From: Podocnemis expansa
Taxonomy: Eukaryota; Chordata; Testudines; Podocnemididae
Assembly (NCBI GenBank): GCA_007922195.1
Contig: ML682005.1
Span: 30,845,042 to 30,909,041 of the forward strand
DNA: 64,000 nucleotides
Direction: 5' to 3'
Made by a program: the position numbers and the translations under genes. The notes below the pieces were generated by a model. It saw nothing but the letters and a program-made list of their open reading frames with translations, was not told where the DNA came from and ran no database searches. Positions 44,972 through 56,939 of the stretch are shown piece after piece. Each line of letters opens with the position of its first letter. Within the stretch, counting starts at the first letter, position 1.

Positions 44972-47646
44972 TCCATTGTATCAGGCCTACTGAGAAAGAG
45001 TAATATTTGAACAAAGAGAGAAAGAAAGAGAATGTGTGTGTGCAGGACCATAACTACAGCGGGACCAACAGGGCACAACCCCAGGAGGCCCAAAGCAGCT
45101 CAATAGAGCCGTGCTGTTAAAGGTGCAGCTTTGCAGCACTGGCTCTGAGCACCACTAATGGGAAGGGTGCATTCCAATCAGAACATGCCCCAGGCGGCAA
45201 AACGTCACGTTATAGCTCTCTGTGTGTATGTGTGTGCGTGGGGGAGTTCTCACCACCCAATGTAGCAGATAGGTCCCCAGGAAACAGACTGTGCTGATAG
45301 AGACAGGCAGAGCTCTCACTATAATCAGCAAGGAAAAGGTGAAGTATCAGTGGAGATGATGCAGCTTTTAGATCCAGGCATCAGGACTCAATTTTTGGAT
45401 TTGAGCAGACGTTTTTTTATAGGGACTTGTTTAAGTGGACAAAACACATTCCTAGCAGGGGTGGTAATGGTTCAGGGAAGCTCACAATACAATCAGGCAA
45501 ATTCAGTATTTTGGGTATCAATTACCTTGTCTATGACTAGAATGGTCTGATATCTGCTGAGCTCATTAGCCTTGGTGTGAGATCCCCCATCATGCAATGC
45601 TTCTCTCAGAAGTCTGTGTGGTTCTTGCTTCTTCAATCCCAGCGTTCAGTGCAGTTCCTGCTTTGGAGCTTGTTTCTCTATACATGATTCGAATGAAGTT
45701 CCATTTAGTGTGCTGATGGCTTTTGGATGGGGGTAGATAACGTTGTCTCCCATTGCCTTCTCATTGTTTTTGGTTTCCTGTTCAAGCGTGAGGGGGTGAT
45801 GTGTGGGGGTGAATCACAAATGCTGGGTACTATGCTCTCCTCCCCAAAGAACACAAAGCTAACAAGTAACAGAATCTAAGTTTTTTTGTATATATGTGAT
45901 GTCAGAATCATAGAGGGGAGTTGGAGGCAATCTGGCAATACAGTGATATGTTTTAAAGCTTGAAATAACCCTACTTAATTCTAGCATTCAAACTTGTTTT
46001 TTCAATCTTGTGCTACTGCTGCATTTAAATAAGAATACAAAAAAAAACCCCACAAAAATAAAAACAAAAACCCTTCCAGCACAAAAAGGAACCTTCACAA
46101 AAATAAATAAATAAATATTTTTCCTACCATGAGGATTGTGCCTGACAATCAAAATGTGAGGATATGATTCTTACTATGCAAATTCTTTGAATTTCAGAAC
46201 CAACAGCAGCTTCATCAATCACAGATAGCATCTACTGGCTAGATAGAGGAGAGAGCTGTGCTCCACACAGCTGTGACTTATCAAGCCACCTGTTTCTCAT
46301 CAGCCTTCTTGTATCTGTAAAATTTATTTTGCACATAGAATAAAATTTCTTCACTGTTTTGTTCCTTCTGCAAAATGGCACAGAAGTGCAGTTTGGGTTT
46401 TGATCCTTTCCCATCTTTTCAAGGGAAAGCAGAATAAAAATTCTGTACCACTATGGAAGGGACAAACTGAAAATAACAGGGTAAATCTTCCCTGCTAGGA
46501 GACATTTTCACTTGCTTTATCTGATCTTCCTAATGAGCTGATGTGTTTTATAATAAGGAAAAGTTAGAGGTCACACAGCAGATAGGAGCCAAACCTTTTA
46601 AAAACACTCAAAACAATTCATAGCTTAGTGCTAGAGGAATCTTGCAGAAGAGCAGGAACTATCTAATAAGAAAACATAATGACAAATGGGTTTCATGTGG
46701 GACTAAGAGTTAGTAGTGCTAGGGTGTATTACTAACTCATTCACTGCACTGCTGTTTATGTCTCAGCAAGTCATATAAGCCAAAATTTTCAAAAAAGGAA
46801 TTAGAGATTTGGGATCCTGTCTTGAGATGCCTTAAAAGTCACTAAGCTTCAGAAAGTGTTAAGTATCCTCCAAAGGCAAATAGGCTCCATTAAGGCATCT
46901 GAAGAAGGGTATCCAAAATCTGTAGTCATTTGTGAAAGTTTTGGTTCACATGATTTGCCAAGATGCCCAAAAGCACTAGTCATTATTGCAAATGTAGGCT
47001 TTGACCATTCTCAGTGTTAGAGTCCTCATCTGTAGCCTGCCACAGACACTCATCTGCCTCATGTGGTGTTGTAAGACTTAATAAGTGTTTATAAAGTGTT
47101 TTGAAATTCCTGGGTGAAAAGGGCAAACTGTTACAAGGCACAGTCTTTCTAAACATAGTTAGTATGAATTATTGTTTTGCTATATATACAAAGGTGTGTC
47201 CCTAAATATGACTTCAGACTTGTTTTTCAGTTTGCTTATCAAGTATGAATAGTATCACACTGTGATTTAATTTATATGTTCCTCATAAAGTGTTAGAAAA
47301 ATGGTTCAAATGCTGTTGATGTTTGAAATCAGGTTTAAATCAAGACTAAACATCTCTCTAAAAGGAGCTCTAGCTCCATTAGGGACTTGCCACAGAAAAT
47401 ATTAGGTGACTCACATTCTGTGGCCTGTGTTATACAGAAGTTTGGACTATATGAGTGGAATGGTCCTTTTAGCATTAAAGCTAAACATCCAGGGGAAAAA
47501 ACCTTGAATGTTTTGCAACCAGCAGCTATGACACTGAACTAACTGCAATTTCACAGATGCCATGCTTTTGAGGATCTCACTCTATCAGCCACCCATCAAT
47601 CCCAGAAGCACCTATTATTTTTCCTTGCTGATGTAGTTCTCTCATT
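44972..47646. other. Mostly unique DNA around the 180-bp MITE
   Basis: Apart from the MITE at 45043-45222, no gene or repeat family was recognised. An AAATAAAT tract lies at about 46100-46115. Confidence 0.4.
45043..45222. mobile_element. hAT MITE, 180 bp
   Basis: It starts CAGGACCATAACTACAGCGG and ends CACGTTATAGCTCTCTG, a decayed inverted repeat. Flanks are TGTGTGTG and TGTGTATG, 7 of 8. The flanks lie in a TG-rich tract, so the duplication is less certain than usual. Confidence 0.6.
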
Positions 47647-47752
47647 GGCTATGTCTACACTGGGGGGGGGGGCCTGGAAGTCGACTTAACAAAGTTGACT
47701 AAGTCATTCGGCCCCCTGTCACTTATCACCTGCAGCAGGGGGCTTGATAGCC

Positions 47753-47782
47753 TGGTCAATTTCACAGGAGTGAAATTGACCA
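47753..47782. repeat. Hairpin 1, stem TGGTCAATTTCAC
   Basis: A 13-bp perfect stem with a 4-base loop. Confidence 0.9.
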
Positions 47783-47808
47783 AGCTGTCCAGTTGCTGGA
47801 CTCTGCAG

Positions 47809-47842
47809 CCTGGTCAATTTCACTTCTATGAAATTGACCAGG
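47809..47842. repeat. Hairpin 2, stem CCTGGTCAATTTCA
   Basis: A 14-bp perfect stem with a 6-base loop. Same stem sequence as hairpin 1. Confidence 0.9.
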
Positions 47843-48445
47843 TTTCCAAGCATCCTGCCAGCTGTCACAAGTGACTGGGCACCCAATTCAGCCCCAAGTC
47901 CCTTGTCATCATTGGCAGGATCTGACTCCAGCCCCCCTGCCACCCATGGAAAGGAGCTGGGAGTGATGGCAACCCCAGCTCCTTTCCACAAGTGGCAGAG
48001 AGGCAGAGAGGGACCAGCAGCCCGACCTGGCTCCAAGTCCCTCTCCATAGCCAGGAGCACGTGGTGTCAGCATCTCCTCTGGCCACTCGGGGAGCCGGCT
48101 TGTCCCCTGACCACTTCAAGCAGCCAGAGGTGGCAAGAACCAGCATCTCCCCTGGCTTCTTGCAAGTGGCCGGGGGAGATGCCAGTTCCCCCACCCCTGG
48201 CCACTTACAGGTGACCAAGGGAGATGCCAGTCCCCGGCCCTGGGGGAGATACTCGCACCTCACACCCCTGGCCACTTGCAAGTGGCCAGGGCAGGAGTAA
48301 GCTGCCAGCCCCGGCCAACCGCAGAGAGAGGCTAGGAGCTGGATGGGGGTCTCAGTCCCTCTCTGTAGGATGTGGGGACTAGGAGCCCACAGGGAGCTCA
48401 TGTGGCTCCCAGAGGCTTGCTGCAGGGGCCCAAGCAGCTCAGAGC

Positions 48446-48486
48446 CTGGTCAATTTCACAGGCTCCAAACCTGTGAAATTGACCAG
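48446..48486. repeat. Hairpin 3, stem CTGGTCAATTTCACAGG
   Basis: A 17-bp perfect stem with a short loop, about 600 bp from the first two and sharing their stem sequence. Confidence 0.9.
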
Positions 48487-48880
48487 ACTCCTAGCTGCTA
48501 GCTGGGCAGCACAAGCCTGTAGGAGCCATCCGGCTCTTAGCCCCCTCTACAGGCTGCACAAACTGGTTGCCAGCCCCTGCCCCCTGCAGTGAGGGGCTGG
48601 GAGCAAATCTGACCCCAGCTCCTCACCACAGGCCTGGAGCCAGATCAGGCCCCAAGGCTGGATCAGGCCCAAGCCTGATCACGCCCAGGGATGGGTAAGG
48701 GGGCGGGCCTGCCCTGTAAGTTCGGGTTAAAAGTTTAAGCCGACTTACTGGGCAGGAGTTATTAAGCCGACTCAAGCATTTGCTTCAGTTGACTTAACAA
48801 TTTCTGAACGTGGACTGGGCTTTATTTAAGTTGACTTAAGAGCCCTTAAGTTGACTTAAAGCCACACTGTAGACATAACC

Positions 48881-50890
48881 GTTTTGATAAACTGACTGTG
48901 GATTTCAACCCAGACTGGTTTGACAAAAACTAATCCCTGCTCCCTCATCAGCTGGTAACCTTCTTCTCTAGGTCCTCAGTGATAGGCATCCTTATCCCTC
49001 TAAAGTAAACAAATCCACCTGACCTGTCTTTCCATGTCCCATCCCACAAAACATGCCATAAAGTTTAGGAAAACATATGCCTTGCATTCCATGTATGTAA
49101 TTTCACACAGGACCTCACAAAACCAAGAGACAGCTTTGCCCCCAGAGGTATCTATGTGAAAAAAAACCAATTAATTAAGCTAGAAATTTTCACAAAGCAA
49201 CATTCAAACTTTTACCCTACACTAATACTGAGATTAGAAATGTGACATTATAAATGGCAAAAAGCAGGCTCCAACATATGCAGTCAGTTTGAGAATTTGT
49301 GCAATACAAAAGCATCTGCCTCATCTTCTCCAACTATTTTCCCCTGGCTATAGGTCTGGAAATATTTAATTAAGTATCGTTATAAACAATCACTGAAACT
49401 GGCAGATGAATCTTTCTCTATAAGCATTCCCATTTGTAACAAACACCCACGCACACCCACACACACATCCTTCTGCAAATCCGTAATACTGTACATGAAT
49501 GCAATGAAGCCTAAATCATGGCCTTTCCACCAAACTCAGGGACTGAACAAATAGCTAATTCTAGCTCTGATATACAGAAATTACACACAATAAATAGCAT
49601 TGATTTTAATTAGATTATAAGCAAACCTAATTCATAACACTGAAAGAGAAGAATCCAAAAGCTAGGGACAATTTTTCTACTTTATTAATGACACATGGAT
49701 ATCATGTAGGTGTGCATCATCAAAAGAAGGCTAATATGAACAGCTCCTGCCATTCTCATTGTCATTTCATTTCTGCAAACATATTTATTACCCTGCTATA
49801 AAATATTTCTGTCAATGAGCTTCTTTAGTTGTGTGGAATCTGTCAATATTCTAACAGGGTAGGAAATATGCATTTTACAGTAACTCTGTTTTATAAATGA
49901 TAATTGCATGTTAGAATAGAATAGAATAGAATAGAATCACAGGGTTGGAAGGGACCTCTTGAGATCATCGAGTCCAACCCCCTGGAGCACCACAAGTAGA
50001 GTGGGCAGTGGGAATTAGGAGGCAAGTTGAGAACAACAAACACACTATGTATTGTGCCTCCCCTCTTCTGTGAATTCAAATCAGTACTTCTAATCCAGAA
50101 TTGAAAAGCTTTCTAATTAATGTACATGTATGTGTATATTGTCTGTAGTATTATGCATTGAGAAAGCTCATAAGCTGGTGTAAACTGACTTCACTGGAGC
50201 TTAGAGAAGTTGCAACTACTTTTGATCTGCCCCTGTATTGCAATGTATATGGGGAAGGTGGAATATTTAAGATTATTCCAGAAGCTTCCAAACTGAGCAA
50301 AAAGTAGTGCTGTTATGCAAGTTCCCAGTTTAAAAGACCAAAAAAAAAAAATCAAAATATGTAATTATTTGCTAGACAGCAACATGCAATAAGGCAATAC
50401 CTCCTCTGAAACTTTGTCTCATTCCATAGATAATTTCAAAGACTGATTTTTAAAAAATATTAGTTTTATGGGGCAAAATTTCCACATAGTTTGATTACAG
50501 ATATTTACAAAGTGATAATAGAGCACTGGAAGGTTTTTTTTTTAAGAGCTCTCAAATCAAAACAAATTTTCAGCACACACCTAGTGTCTGATTGACTCAC
50601 ACTCTCTGCTGATTTCTACTTCCATCTATGAAGCACAAAGAAAACAGTTTGCAAATTGTTTTAAAAGTAAACTTTTGCCACTTTTCCACCCCTCTCTGGA
50701 CAACAGGACCAACACAGAAAGGTACTAATGGTGAGATTCACAAGGGGTCTTAGCTGAGTTTTGCAGTGTCTAATGTTTAGGTACTTATGCTCCTTATACA
50801 ATGCAAGGAAAGAATTAGGTGCTGAAAAGGGATTCATAGAACCAGTCAGCTAAGTGGGAGCCACCTAAGCTAGCTATTAGGAAATGTTCA
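48881..50890. other. Unique DNA with a short CR1 3' end
   Basis: At 49912-49990 an (AGAAT)n tract is followed by CACAGGGTTGGAAGGGACCT and CGAGTCCAACCCCC, the complement of a CR1 3' tail, so this is a very short minus-strand CR1 insertion. The rest is AT-rich without recognisable features. A poly-A run lies at about 50340. Confidence 0.55.
49913..49990 (-). mobile_element. Very short CR1 3' end with (AGAAT)n tail
   Basis: GGTTGGAAGGGACCTCTTGA plus CATCGAGTCCAACCCC on the plus strand corresponds to the most 3' part of CR1, preceded by about five AGAAT units in place of the usual 8-bp tail repeat. Confidence 0.8.
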
Positions 50891-50892
50891 AG

Positions 50893-51380
50893 AAAACCCT
50901 AAGAACATGACAATGGCCATACTGTGTCAGACCAATGATCCATCTAGCCAGTACCCTGTTTTCTGACAGTGGCCAGTGCCAGATGTTTCAGGGGAAATGA
51001 ACAGAACAGAGCCATTACCAAGTGGTCCAGTCCCATCTTCTGGCACTCAAAAGTTTAGGAACATGAAGAGTATGGGGTTACATCTCTGATTATTTTGGCT
51101 GATAACTACTGATGTACCTATGCTCCACAAACTTTACAAATTCTCTTTTGAACCCTGTTATACTTCTGGCCTTCACTACATCCCTTGGCAACAGGTTCCA
51201 CAGGTTGAAGGCACATTGTGCAAAGTAGTAGTTCCTTGTCTTTGTTTTAAACCTAGAGCTTATTCATTTAATTGGGAGACTCTGGGTTCCCGTGTTATGT
51301 GCAGGGGTAAATGACATCACTATTCACTTTTCCCATGTGATTCATAACTTCACAGACTTCAAGAATCAGTCATGGTAAGC
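50893..51380 (-). mobile_element. CR1/L2-group LINE 3' fragment
   Basis: AAGAACATGACAATGGCCATACTGTGTCAGACC on the plus strand is the complement of a LINE 3' terminus. Further up, the minus strand encodes the protein C-terminus: FAQCAFNLWNLLPRDVVKAR and SITGFKREFVKFVEH can be read in one frame (about 51100-51270). This matches the LWNSLP.DVV.A..ITGFK.ELD tail of the CR1 group. It is 5'-truncated and carries no catalytic segment. Confidence 0.8.
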
Positions 51381-51880
51381 AAAGGCCATCAAGATTCAAA
51401 AGTTTGCTGATCAACATGATATGAGAAGCTTTATACGGCAGCAGTCAAAGAGAGATATATAAGCTACATAAAATAACTTGTGTATCTCCCTTTGACTTTG
51501 TAATGCTCAATTATCTTCCTGTCTCCGCTGAACTGAGCCAAATGGAAATGCCATCTTCTTAAGTTAGTAAATTGAACTCCAGATTGATTGAGTAGGGCTT
51601 GACTGACCAATTAATCAAACCGAGATGATCAAACTGAGGGCAACAAATTTGCTGCCCCCAGTTTAGACTTAGCTCGAGAAACACATACTAGAAAATTCCA
51701 TTGGTCCACTCTTTAGGACACTCAGCAGGGGGCGGGAATGCTGGTTCAGACATTGGCTCCATATCAGGCAAAGGGGATATTTGAACACAGGTAGAGTTAG
51801 ACATTGAGCTGCTTGGTGCTGTCAGGAGATGGGCAACTGTTCACATAACCAACAGCAGAAAAGTAGGCACCTACCTGATT
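51381..51880. other. Unique DNA, nothing recognised
   Basis: No gene or repeat family recognised. Confidence 0.4.
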
Positions 51881-51885
51881 GCACC

Positions 51886-52182
51886 AGTGGAAATGTATAT
51901 TCCTGTACAGTAAAACAAACAAACAAGGGAGAAAATCTCACTTCGTCAGAAGCTTTGAAGATGGGTGAACTTACAGAATGGGAGGAAATAAATACAGGGG
52001 AGTGTAAGTCATGGGAACAGGTCACACTGTAACAGCAAATCAGAACACTTGTAAAAATTCAGACTCAGGGGAACACTTATTTCTTCCCACTCTGTAAATT
52101 CCCCCATCTTCAAAGCGTCTGGTGAAGTGGGATTTTCTCCCTTGTTTGTTTTACTGTACTGGACTAACAAGGTTGTCCCTTT
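51886..52182. mobile_element. PLE-type inverted element with matching deletions in both arms
   Basis: The left arm (minus) runs from GTACAGTAAAACAAACAAAC straight into GGGAGAAAATCTCACTTCG. The right arm (plus) runs GATTTTCTCCC straight into TTGTTTGTTTTACTGTAC. In both arms the stretch from the GAAA box to the AGGACTCC word is missing at the same junction. Both arms also share CCATCTTCAAAGC. The hammerhead core is therefore lost. Confidence 0.85.
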
Positions 52183-52189
52183 TGGGTCT

Positions 52190-53150
52190 GTTCTCTGCTT
52201 CCTTTGTGTTCCAAGGCAAACTAATCTGTGCCAGCTAATTTTCTGATCCAGTTTATTCCCCCTTTATGATGGTCAGCATGTTGAGGCTAAAGCATTGCCC
52301 GCTCCTTACCTCTTCTAAGCAGCTCTCTTCCTAGTTATACAGGACAAGCAGTCTGCTGATAGCTGCTCCTCCAATTAACCCCTACGCAGGCTCTGACAAT
52401 GTGGGCATATCACAAAAGAGCAATGGACTCCCTGTCCCCCCTCATTTCCTTGAATGGATGCCCAGGTATGCTCACAATTGTTCTTATGCTATGGGAGCAA
52501 CTTAGCATCATGTTTGCCTACAGATCACTACAACTAGAGATGCCCTACAGCTAGAGATGATTTCTGGGTTAAGTACCATTTTGTAATCTTTCAGTTGGTA
52601 AAGTGCTACACAGTGTTTGAGAAGCAAATCAGACTTTCTTACAACCAAATGTTCATCTTCCTGAGATGCCTTGCACTGGCTCAGAGTCTAGGAAAGTCAC
52701 ATCCTCATAAGGCCAAACCTCTTGATTCACAATGAAAAATGACAAGAAGTAGTTTAAAAGTTGCTAAGCTCCAACATTCTAAAATTATATAACTACTTCT
52801 TGGGAAAAGATCCATATTTTAATGTTCTATACTACTGGTCCTGAAGAAACATTCAAGTGTGCTAAGGAAATGAGTTCTACAATTGTAATAGCGAAGTATG
52901 GTTTTGAGACTGGAAAGCATCTGCAGTATTTATTCCATCAGTTCAGATTTCTGAAGTACCCACAACCATACCAGTACAGACAGTGAACATAAATAGAATA
53001 TTAAGGAAGTTTAGTGTCCAATTATAGTTTATTATGAAATAAAGATCAGGATTAACACAGACAGCTCAAAGGCAACCTTTCCAAGCCCCTGTATCAACTC
53101 AACTTGTCGTATAAAGACAGGCTTAAATATATCGTTTTCATTAGGGCTTA
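52190..53150. other. Unique DNA, nothing recognised
   Basis: No gene or repeat family recognised. Confidence 0.4.
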
Positions 53151-53155
53151 ACCAC

Positions 53156-54414
53156 GGATATGTCTACACGTACACTGTTAGTTCAAATGGAGTCAATTCG
53201 AACTATTCAAGTCGAACTAATTATGATTAGTTCGAACTGAGTCAATTCAAACTAACATGGCCAGACTAGGAAAACCAATTCAAAATAGCATGTCAATGAT
53301 CTGGACTTGATACTTCGAATTGGAACAGGGGCACCGTGGGAGGTGTGGCAACATGGCCTCCTAGTAGGGCCATGTCACCACCCAACCTCCTGCCCCTCTC
53401 CAAGCCCTCTGACCTGCGCACAGGGAAAAGCATTCTCTGCCCAGCTCTAGCCACCCTGCAGTTAGAGCTGGGCAAGGGATGTTTTTCCCCATCCCTGGCT
53501 AAGAAGGCAGGAACCAGGCAGGGGAATATTTTCCCCTGCCAGGGCTCCCTGGGGCCAGAGCACCCCCCCCATCACAGTGGGGGCTGGGAGAAGGGAATCC
53601 CCTCCCCCCCGCTGTGCTGTCAGCGTAGCAGGAGGAATCCCTTCTCCCCTGCCTGGCTGCGCTGTCAGCATAAGGCTGGGGGAACCCTTTGGCCCTGAGC
53701 TGTCAGCACAGTGGGGGTGGGGGAGACATGATTCCCTTGGCCTGCGCTGACAGCTCCGGGCCAAGGGGCTGCCCCGGTCCCAAGCTGACAGCGCAGTCTG
53801 GGAGGGGTGGAAGGGATCCCCACATCTTCTCCTCAGCTGGCCGCCCACGGGGAAGACACCCCCACAGCCAGCTTTGGCACTGCTGGCCACTCGCTGGAAA
53901 GACACCCCCGTAGGCAGATTTGGCAGTACTGGCCATCCACCAGGAAGATACCGCTGGGACCTGGCAGGGGGCCAGCACTACCAAAGCTGCCTGCGGGGTG
54001 TCTTCCCCGTGGGTGGCCAACGGGGCTGGAGGGGGGGCTGTGTCCCTGTCTCCAGCTGGGGACAGATACCCCATTGCTCCCCCCAGCTTGATGTGGCTGG
54101 GGAGTGAAGGCACCTTTGGGGCTGCTGCCCCAAGTGCTGAAGGGCATGGCACCCTGGGAGGAAGGTCAACCCTTGTGAATTCACACTAACTTTAATTTGA
54201 ATTAATATGTGTACACAGCATCAATTCAAACTTGAGGGTTCGAATTGATGATCACTTCAAAGTTATAGGAGGTTTTGTAACTTCAAAGGGACTGCTGGTC
54301 TGTTCAACCTAAGGAAAGTCTTAGGTTGAACTGGCCAAGTGCTGTGTAGGGTCTATTTTTAAATTTGACCTAATGTTTATCAGGTCAAATTTAGGTGTGT
54401 GTGTAGACATACCC
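53156..54414. mobile_element. 1.26-kb MITE, GGATATGTCTACAC ends
   Basis: It starts GGATATGTCTACACGTACA and ends GTGTGTAGACATACCC. The left interior carries AGTTCGAACT-type palindromes and a hairpin at about 53210-53238 (AGTCGAACTAAT with its complement). The right interior ends with AATTCGAACC- and TTGACCTAATG-type words. A GC-rich core (53340-54170) gives frames up to 149 codons on both strands. These overlap each other in all frames and show no family feature, so they are not genes. Confidence 0.72.
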
Positions 54415-54810
54415 TATGAGTTAGGCAACTGAAATTATATAAGAGGTGGAAAGGAGTATCCCTTACAGACACATCCAGACTCCATAGCTAAAAAGCACGG
54501 TATCCCAGGCATGTGCAAAAGCAGATGACTCACTGCTATAGATTTTCAGTAACACATCTGCCAAAGTCATCATGTCACTTGAAACCAGATGAAAGTTTCT
54601 TGTTGACTGTATAATGGAGATGAAGTGCACACATACAAACTTGCTATTTATTCTTTATCAATACTTACCCCAACAGATGAGCAGGAATGTAAATAGTCTG
54701 TGCTCATAGCTCATGCATCTTCTTACAGGTTTCTTCAGTTTCCCAGCGAAAATAACATATATAGAGAGCATTACCAGTGAGAAAAAAATATTGATCAGGG
54801 ATGACAGGGA
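54415..54810. other. Unique-looking DNA between two transposons
   Basis: No end of the Harbinger element (which should resemble GGGGTATGTCCACAC) was found here, so that element is truncated on its left. Confidence 0.4.
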
Positions 54811-54822
54811 AAATGAGGACAG

Positions 54823-55262
54823 ATGCAGGACACCATCACCGGCCTTGCCACCCTAGGGTTTCCAAACTGAAATGGGATACTCAATGCCACCCACATCCCT
54901 GTGTGAGCCCCAGAGCACCGTGAGGCCAAGTGTCATTATCACAAGGGATATTACTCGGTCATCCTGCAGGCCCTTGTGGACCACTGGGGCATCTTTCAAA
55001 ACTGATATGTTGGATGGCCAAGAAGGACGCATGATTCCAGGGTCCTCTGCAACTCCGCCCTGTACCAGGGCATGTAAGCGGGCACCTTCTTCCCCTCCCA
55101 TAACATCACTGCTGGGGAAGTGGAGGTGCCCATCCTCATTGTCGCCGATGTGGCTTACCCTCTCCACCCATGGCTCATGTGCCCCTACACGGAACCCGTC
55201 AACATTCTCCGCCAGCTTTTTAACCACCACATGACCTGTTGATGCCAGGTGGTAGAGCGGGC
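54823..55262 (+). pseudogene. Harbinger transposase, part 1 (before LTR)
   Basis: The DDE transposase cuts and rejoins element ends. Readable words are GLATLGFPN, NATHIPV, RRTHDSRVL and ADVAYPLHPWLMCPYTEPVN, ending VVERA at the LTR. They match the HARBI1/PIF family order: a D-containing THI box, the HDS box, the GD.AYPL box with its catalytic D, then the E of the VVER.FG box. The first acidic residue is N here (NATHI). Five in-frame stops are present. The N-terminal part of the usual 350-400 residue protein is lost. HARBI1-like, no functional product. Confidence 0.82.
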
Positions 55263-56273
55263 TGTGACCTGGACCTCCTGGGATAACCTTCTGAATGTGC
55301 CAAAATCAGGGCGAGCTGCAAAACCAGGGGTTAAACCCCCAAACCACTGACAGGTGGTACTTAAACCAGTCTCCCAGTCAGTAAAAAAACATACTCCTGA
55401 CTCCCTCACTCTGGTCATCACCGAGCATAACAAAATAGAAGCAGCCCCTTACTGCACATTAGTTCCTAAGGTCCCCTCTAGCCACTGGGTCTCTTTACGA
55501 AATAGGTTCTCCTGACCCCAAAGGGCCATCCACATCACCCAGAACAATATAGGCTTGGTTCTTAACCAAAATACCACGCTGCCAGCCAATCCTTTGGTAA
55601 CTATAACCAAAGGTTTAATATAAATGGAAAACAAGCTACATATGAGAGATGTTAAAGGGTCGATGTGAATCATATACATACAAATGATTTAGAGTCCATA
55701 GAAAACAAATCCTTGGAGATCCTGTAGTCTGCAGATTAGTCCTACTCCTCTGGTGTGCACCCAGCAGCAGCAGCAGCTGGGTGGGTCTCAGTCCTTTGTT
55801 CAGTCCCAGAAGAATAGTTCCAGAGGCAGGTGTTGGTTGCAGATAGCCTGGAGACTAGCTACTAAAGACAAAATGGAGAATGGGTCCCCTGCCTTTTATC
55901 TCAGAGTCCTTGCCAGATCAAAATGGAGGTGGGCCACATGGTCAGTCTAGGTAACTGGTCAAACAGGTTTCCTCTTGGGCCCACTGTAGCTGGGAGTCCC
56001 CTCCTGATGGGCCATCAATATGACAATAGTTTGCACACACCCAGTCTGGGATTGCTTTAGCTCAAAACAACTTGGAATACACATAAAAACAAATAGATTT
56101 CTAATCTCCAATACAGGCATGATACCTACATACAAATCATATAATCATTCCTAGCAAATTACCGCCTTTCTATTGATACTAAACATGACATATCACATAT
56201 GGATAATTGTAAATATGAAATATCAATATGAAAAATAATCATAAACAATCCCCTAGACCCAGACAGCATCACA
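55263..56273 (-). mobile_element. Solo LTR (copy 2), 1011 bp, target duplication CGGGC
   Basis: It starts TGTGACCTGGACCTCC and ends AGACAGCATCACA. CGGGC occurs on both sides (55258-55262 and 56274-56278). Removing the LTR and one CGGGC restores a continuous transposase frame through the VVER.FG box, which proves the insertion point. It is the same family as the LTR at 39318-44304. A GGTTTAATATAAA word and the flanking pattern suggest minus-strand orientation. Confidence 0.92.
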
Positions 56274-56623
56274 CGGGCATTTGGCCGACTGAAAGCCTAC
56301 TAGAGGTGCTTGCTCATGTGCCTCCACCTCGCAGAGGAGACCACCGCAGAGGTCATCAGCACCTGTGTGGCCCTGCATAATCTCTGTGAGCTCTGGGGGG
56401 AGACAGTAGCCACCATCTGGGAGGCCAAAGCAAAGCTCGTTGTTGGCTGTTTCCAGCAACCTGACCCCATGACCGCAAGCGCTGCAGAGGGCAGCTATTG
56501 TGCACAAGGGGCTGACGAACCTTTTCTTCAAGGAGGACCTGTGAAGGCCAGGCCCATACCAACCCCCCCACACTCCCCCAGTCAGCCCCCCCCAACCCTC
56601 CACATCTTGAACCCCACCCAATA
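56274..56623 (+). pseudogene. Harbinger transposase, part 2 (after LTR)
   Basis: It continues directly from part 1 across the LTR with FGRLKAY, a stop in place of a conserved residue, then RCLLMCLHLAEETTAEV and CVALHNLCELWGE. These match the C-terminal FG.LK.RW..L and VA.C..LHN.CE words of the family. A stop follows the low-complexity tail, near AATAAATGCACAAG, which holds a possible polyadenylation signal (about 56620-56630). Confidence 0.82.
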
Positions 56624-56939
56624 AATGCACAAGTTGAACTGTTTGCAGTTTCACAATTTTTATTTACAGTAAGGGGGGGGTCAAGGCAAAGATGGGCCTG
56701 GGAGGCAGTAAGGAGATTTGGAACTTTGTGGGGAGAACTGAGAGGTGAGCTGTGAATTGGGAAACAGGGATGCGTCTGGGGGGAGAACTGGGGAGTGGGC
56801 ATCGAACCGGGAAACGGGGATGTAGGTGGTGGTTTGGGGACTTTGGAAAGTCAGGCAGTGCTATGGGGGAGCTGTCCCAGGACTGTGGGCCAGTGTGCCA
56901 CAACCTTCCCCAACGCCACCTCATGTCTGTAGGTGCCTG

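Larger units (their letters stand above)
47647..48880. mobile_element. 1.23-kb MITE, GGCTATGTCTACAC ends
   Basis: It starts GGCTATGTCTACACTGG and ends CACTGTAGACATAACC. Just inside both ends are complementary words (AAGTCGACTTAACAAAGTTG and AAGTTGACTTAAAG), so the ends fold back. The interior is GC-rich, with repeated CTGGCCACTTGCAAGTGGCC- and GGGAGATGCCAG-type words (about 48060-48300) and three hairpins with one stem. The frames of 100-178 codons here are repeat artefacts. A 3-bp duplication is not clear (ATT and GTT). Confidence 0.72.

Noticed and set aside
47828..48401. Frames of 102-178 codons on both strands
   Set aside because: They fall in the repeat-rich core of a MITE, with frames open on both strands and repeated CKWPG-type text.
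53336..54189. Overlapping frames up to 149 codons
   Set aside because: The GC-rich core of a MITE with terminal inverted repeats; all frames are open at once, which reflects composition.
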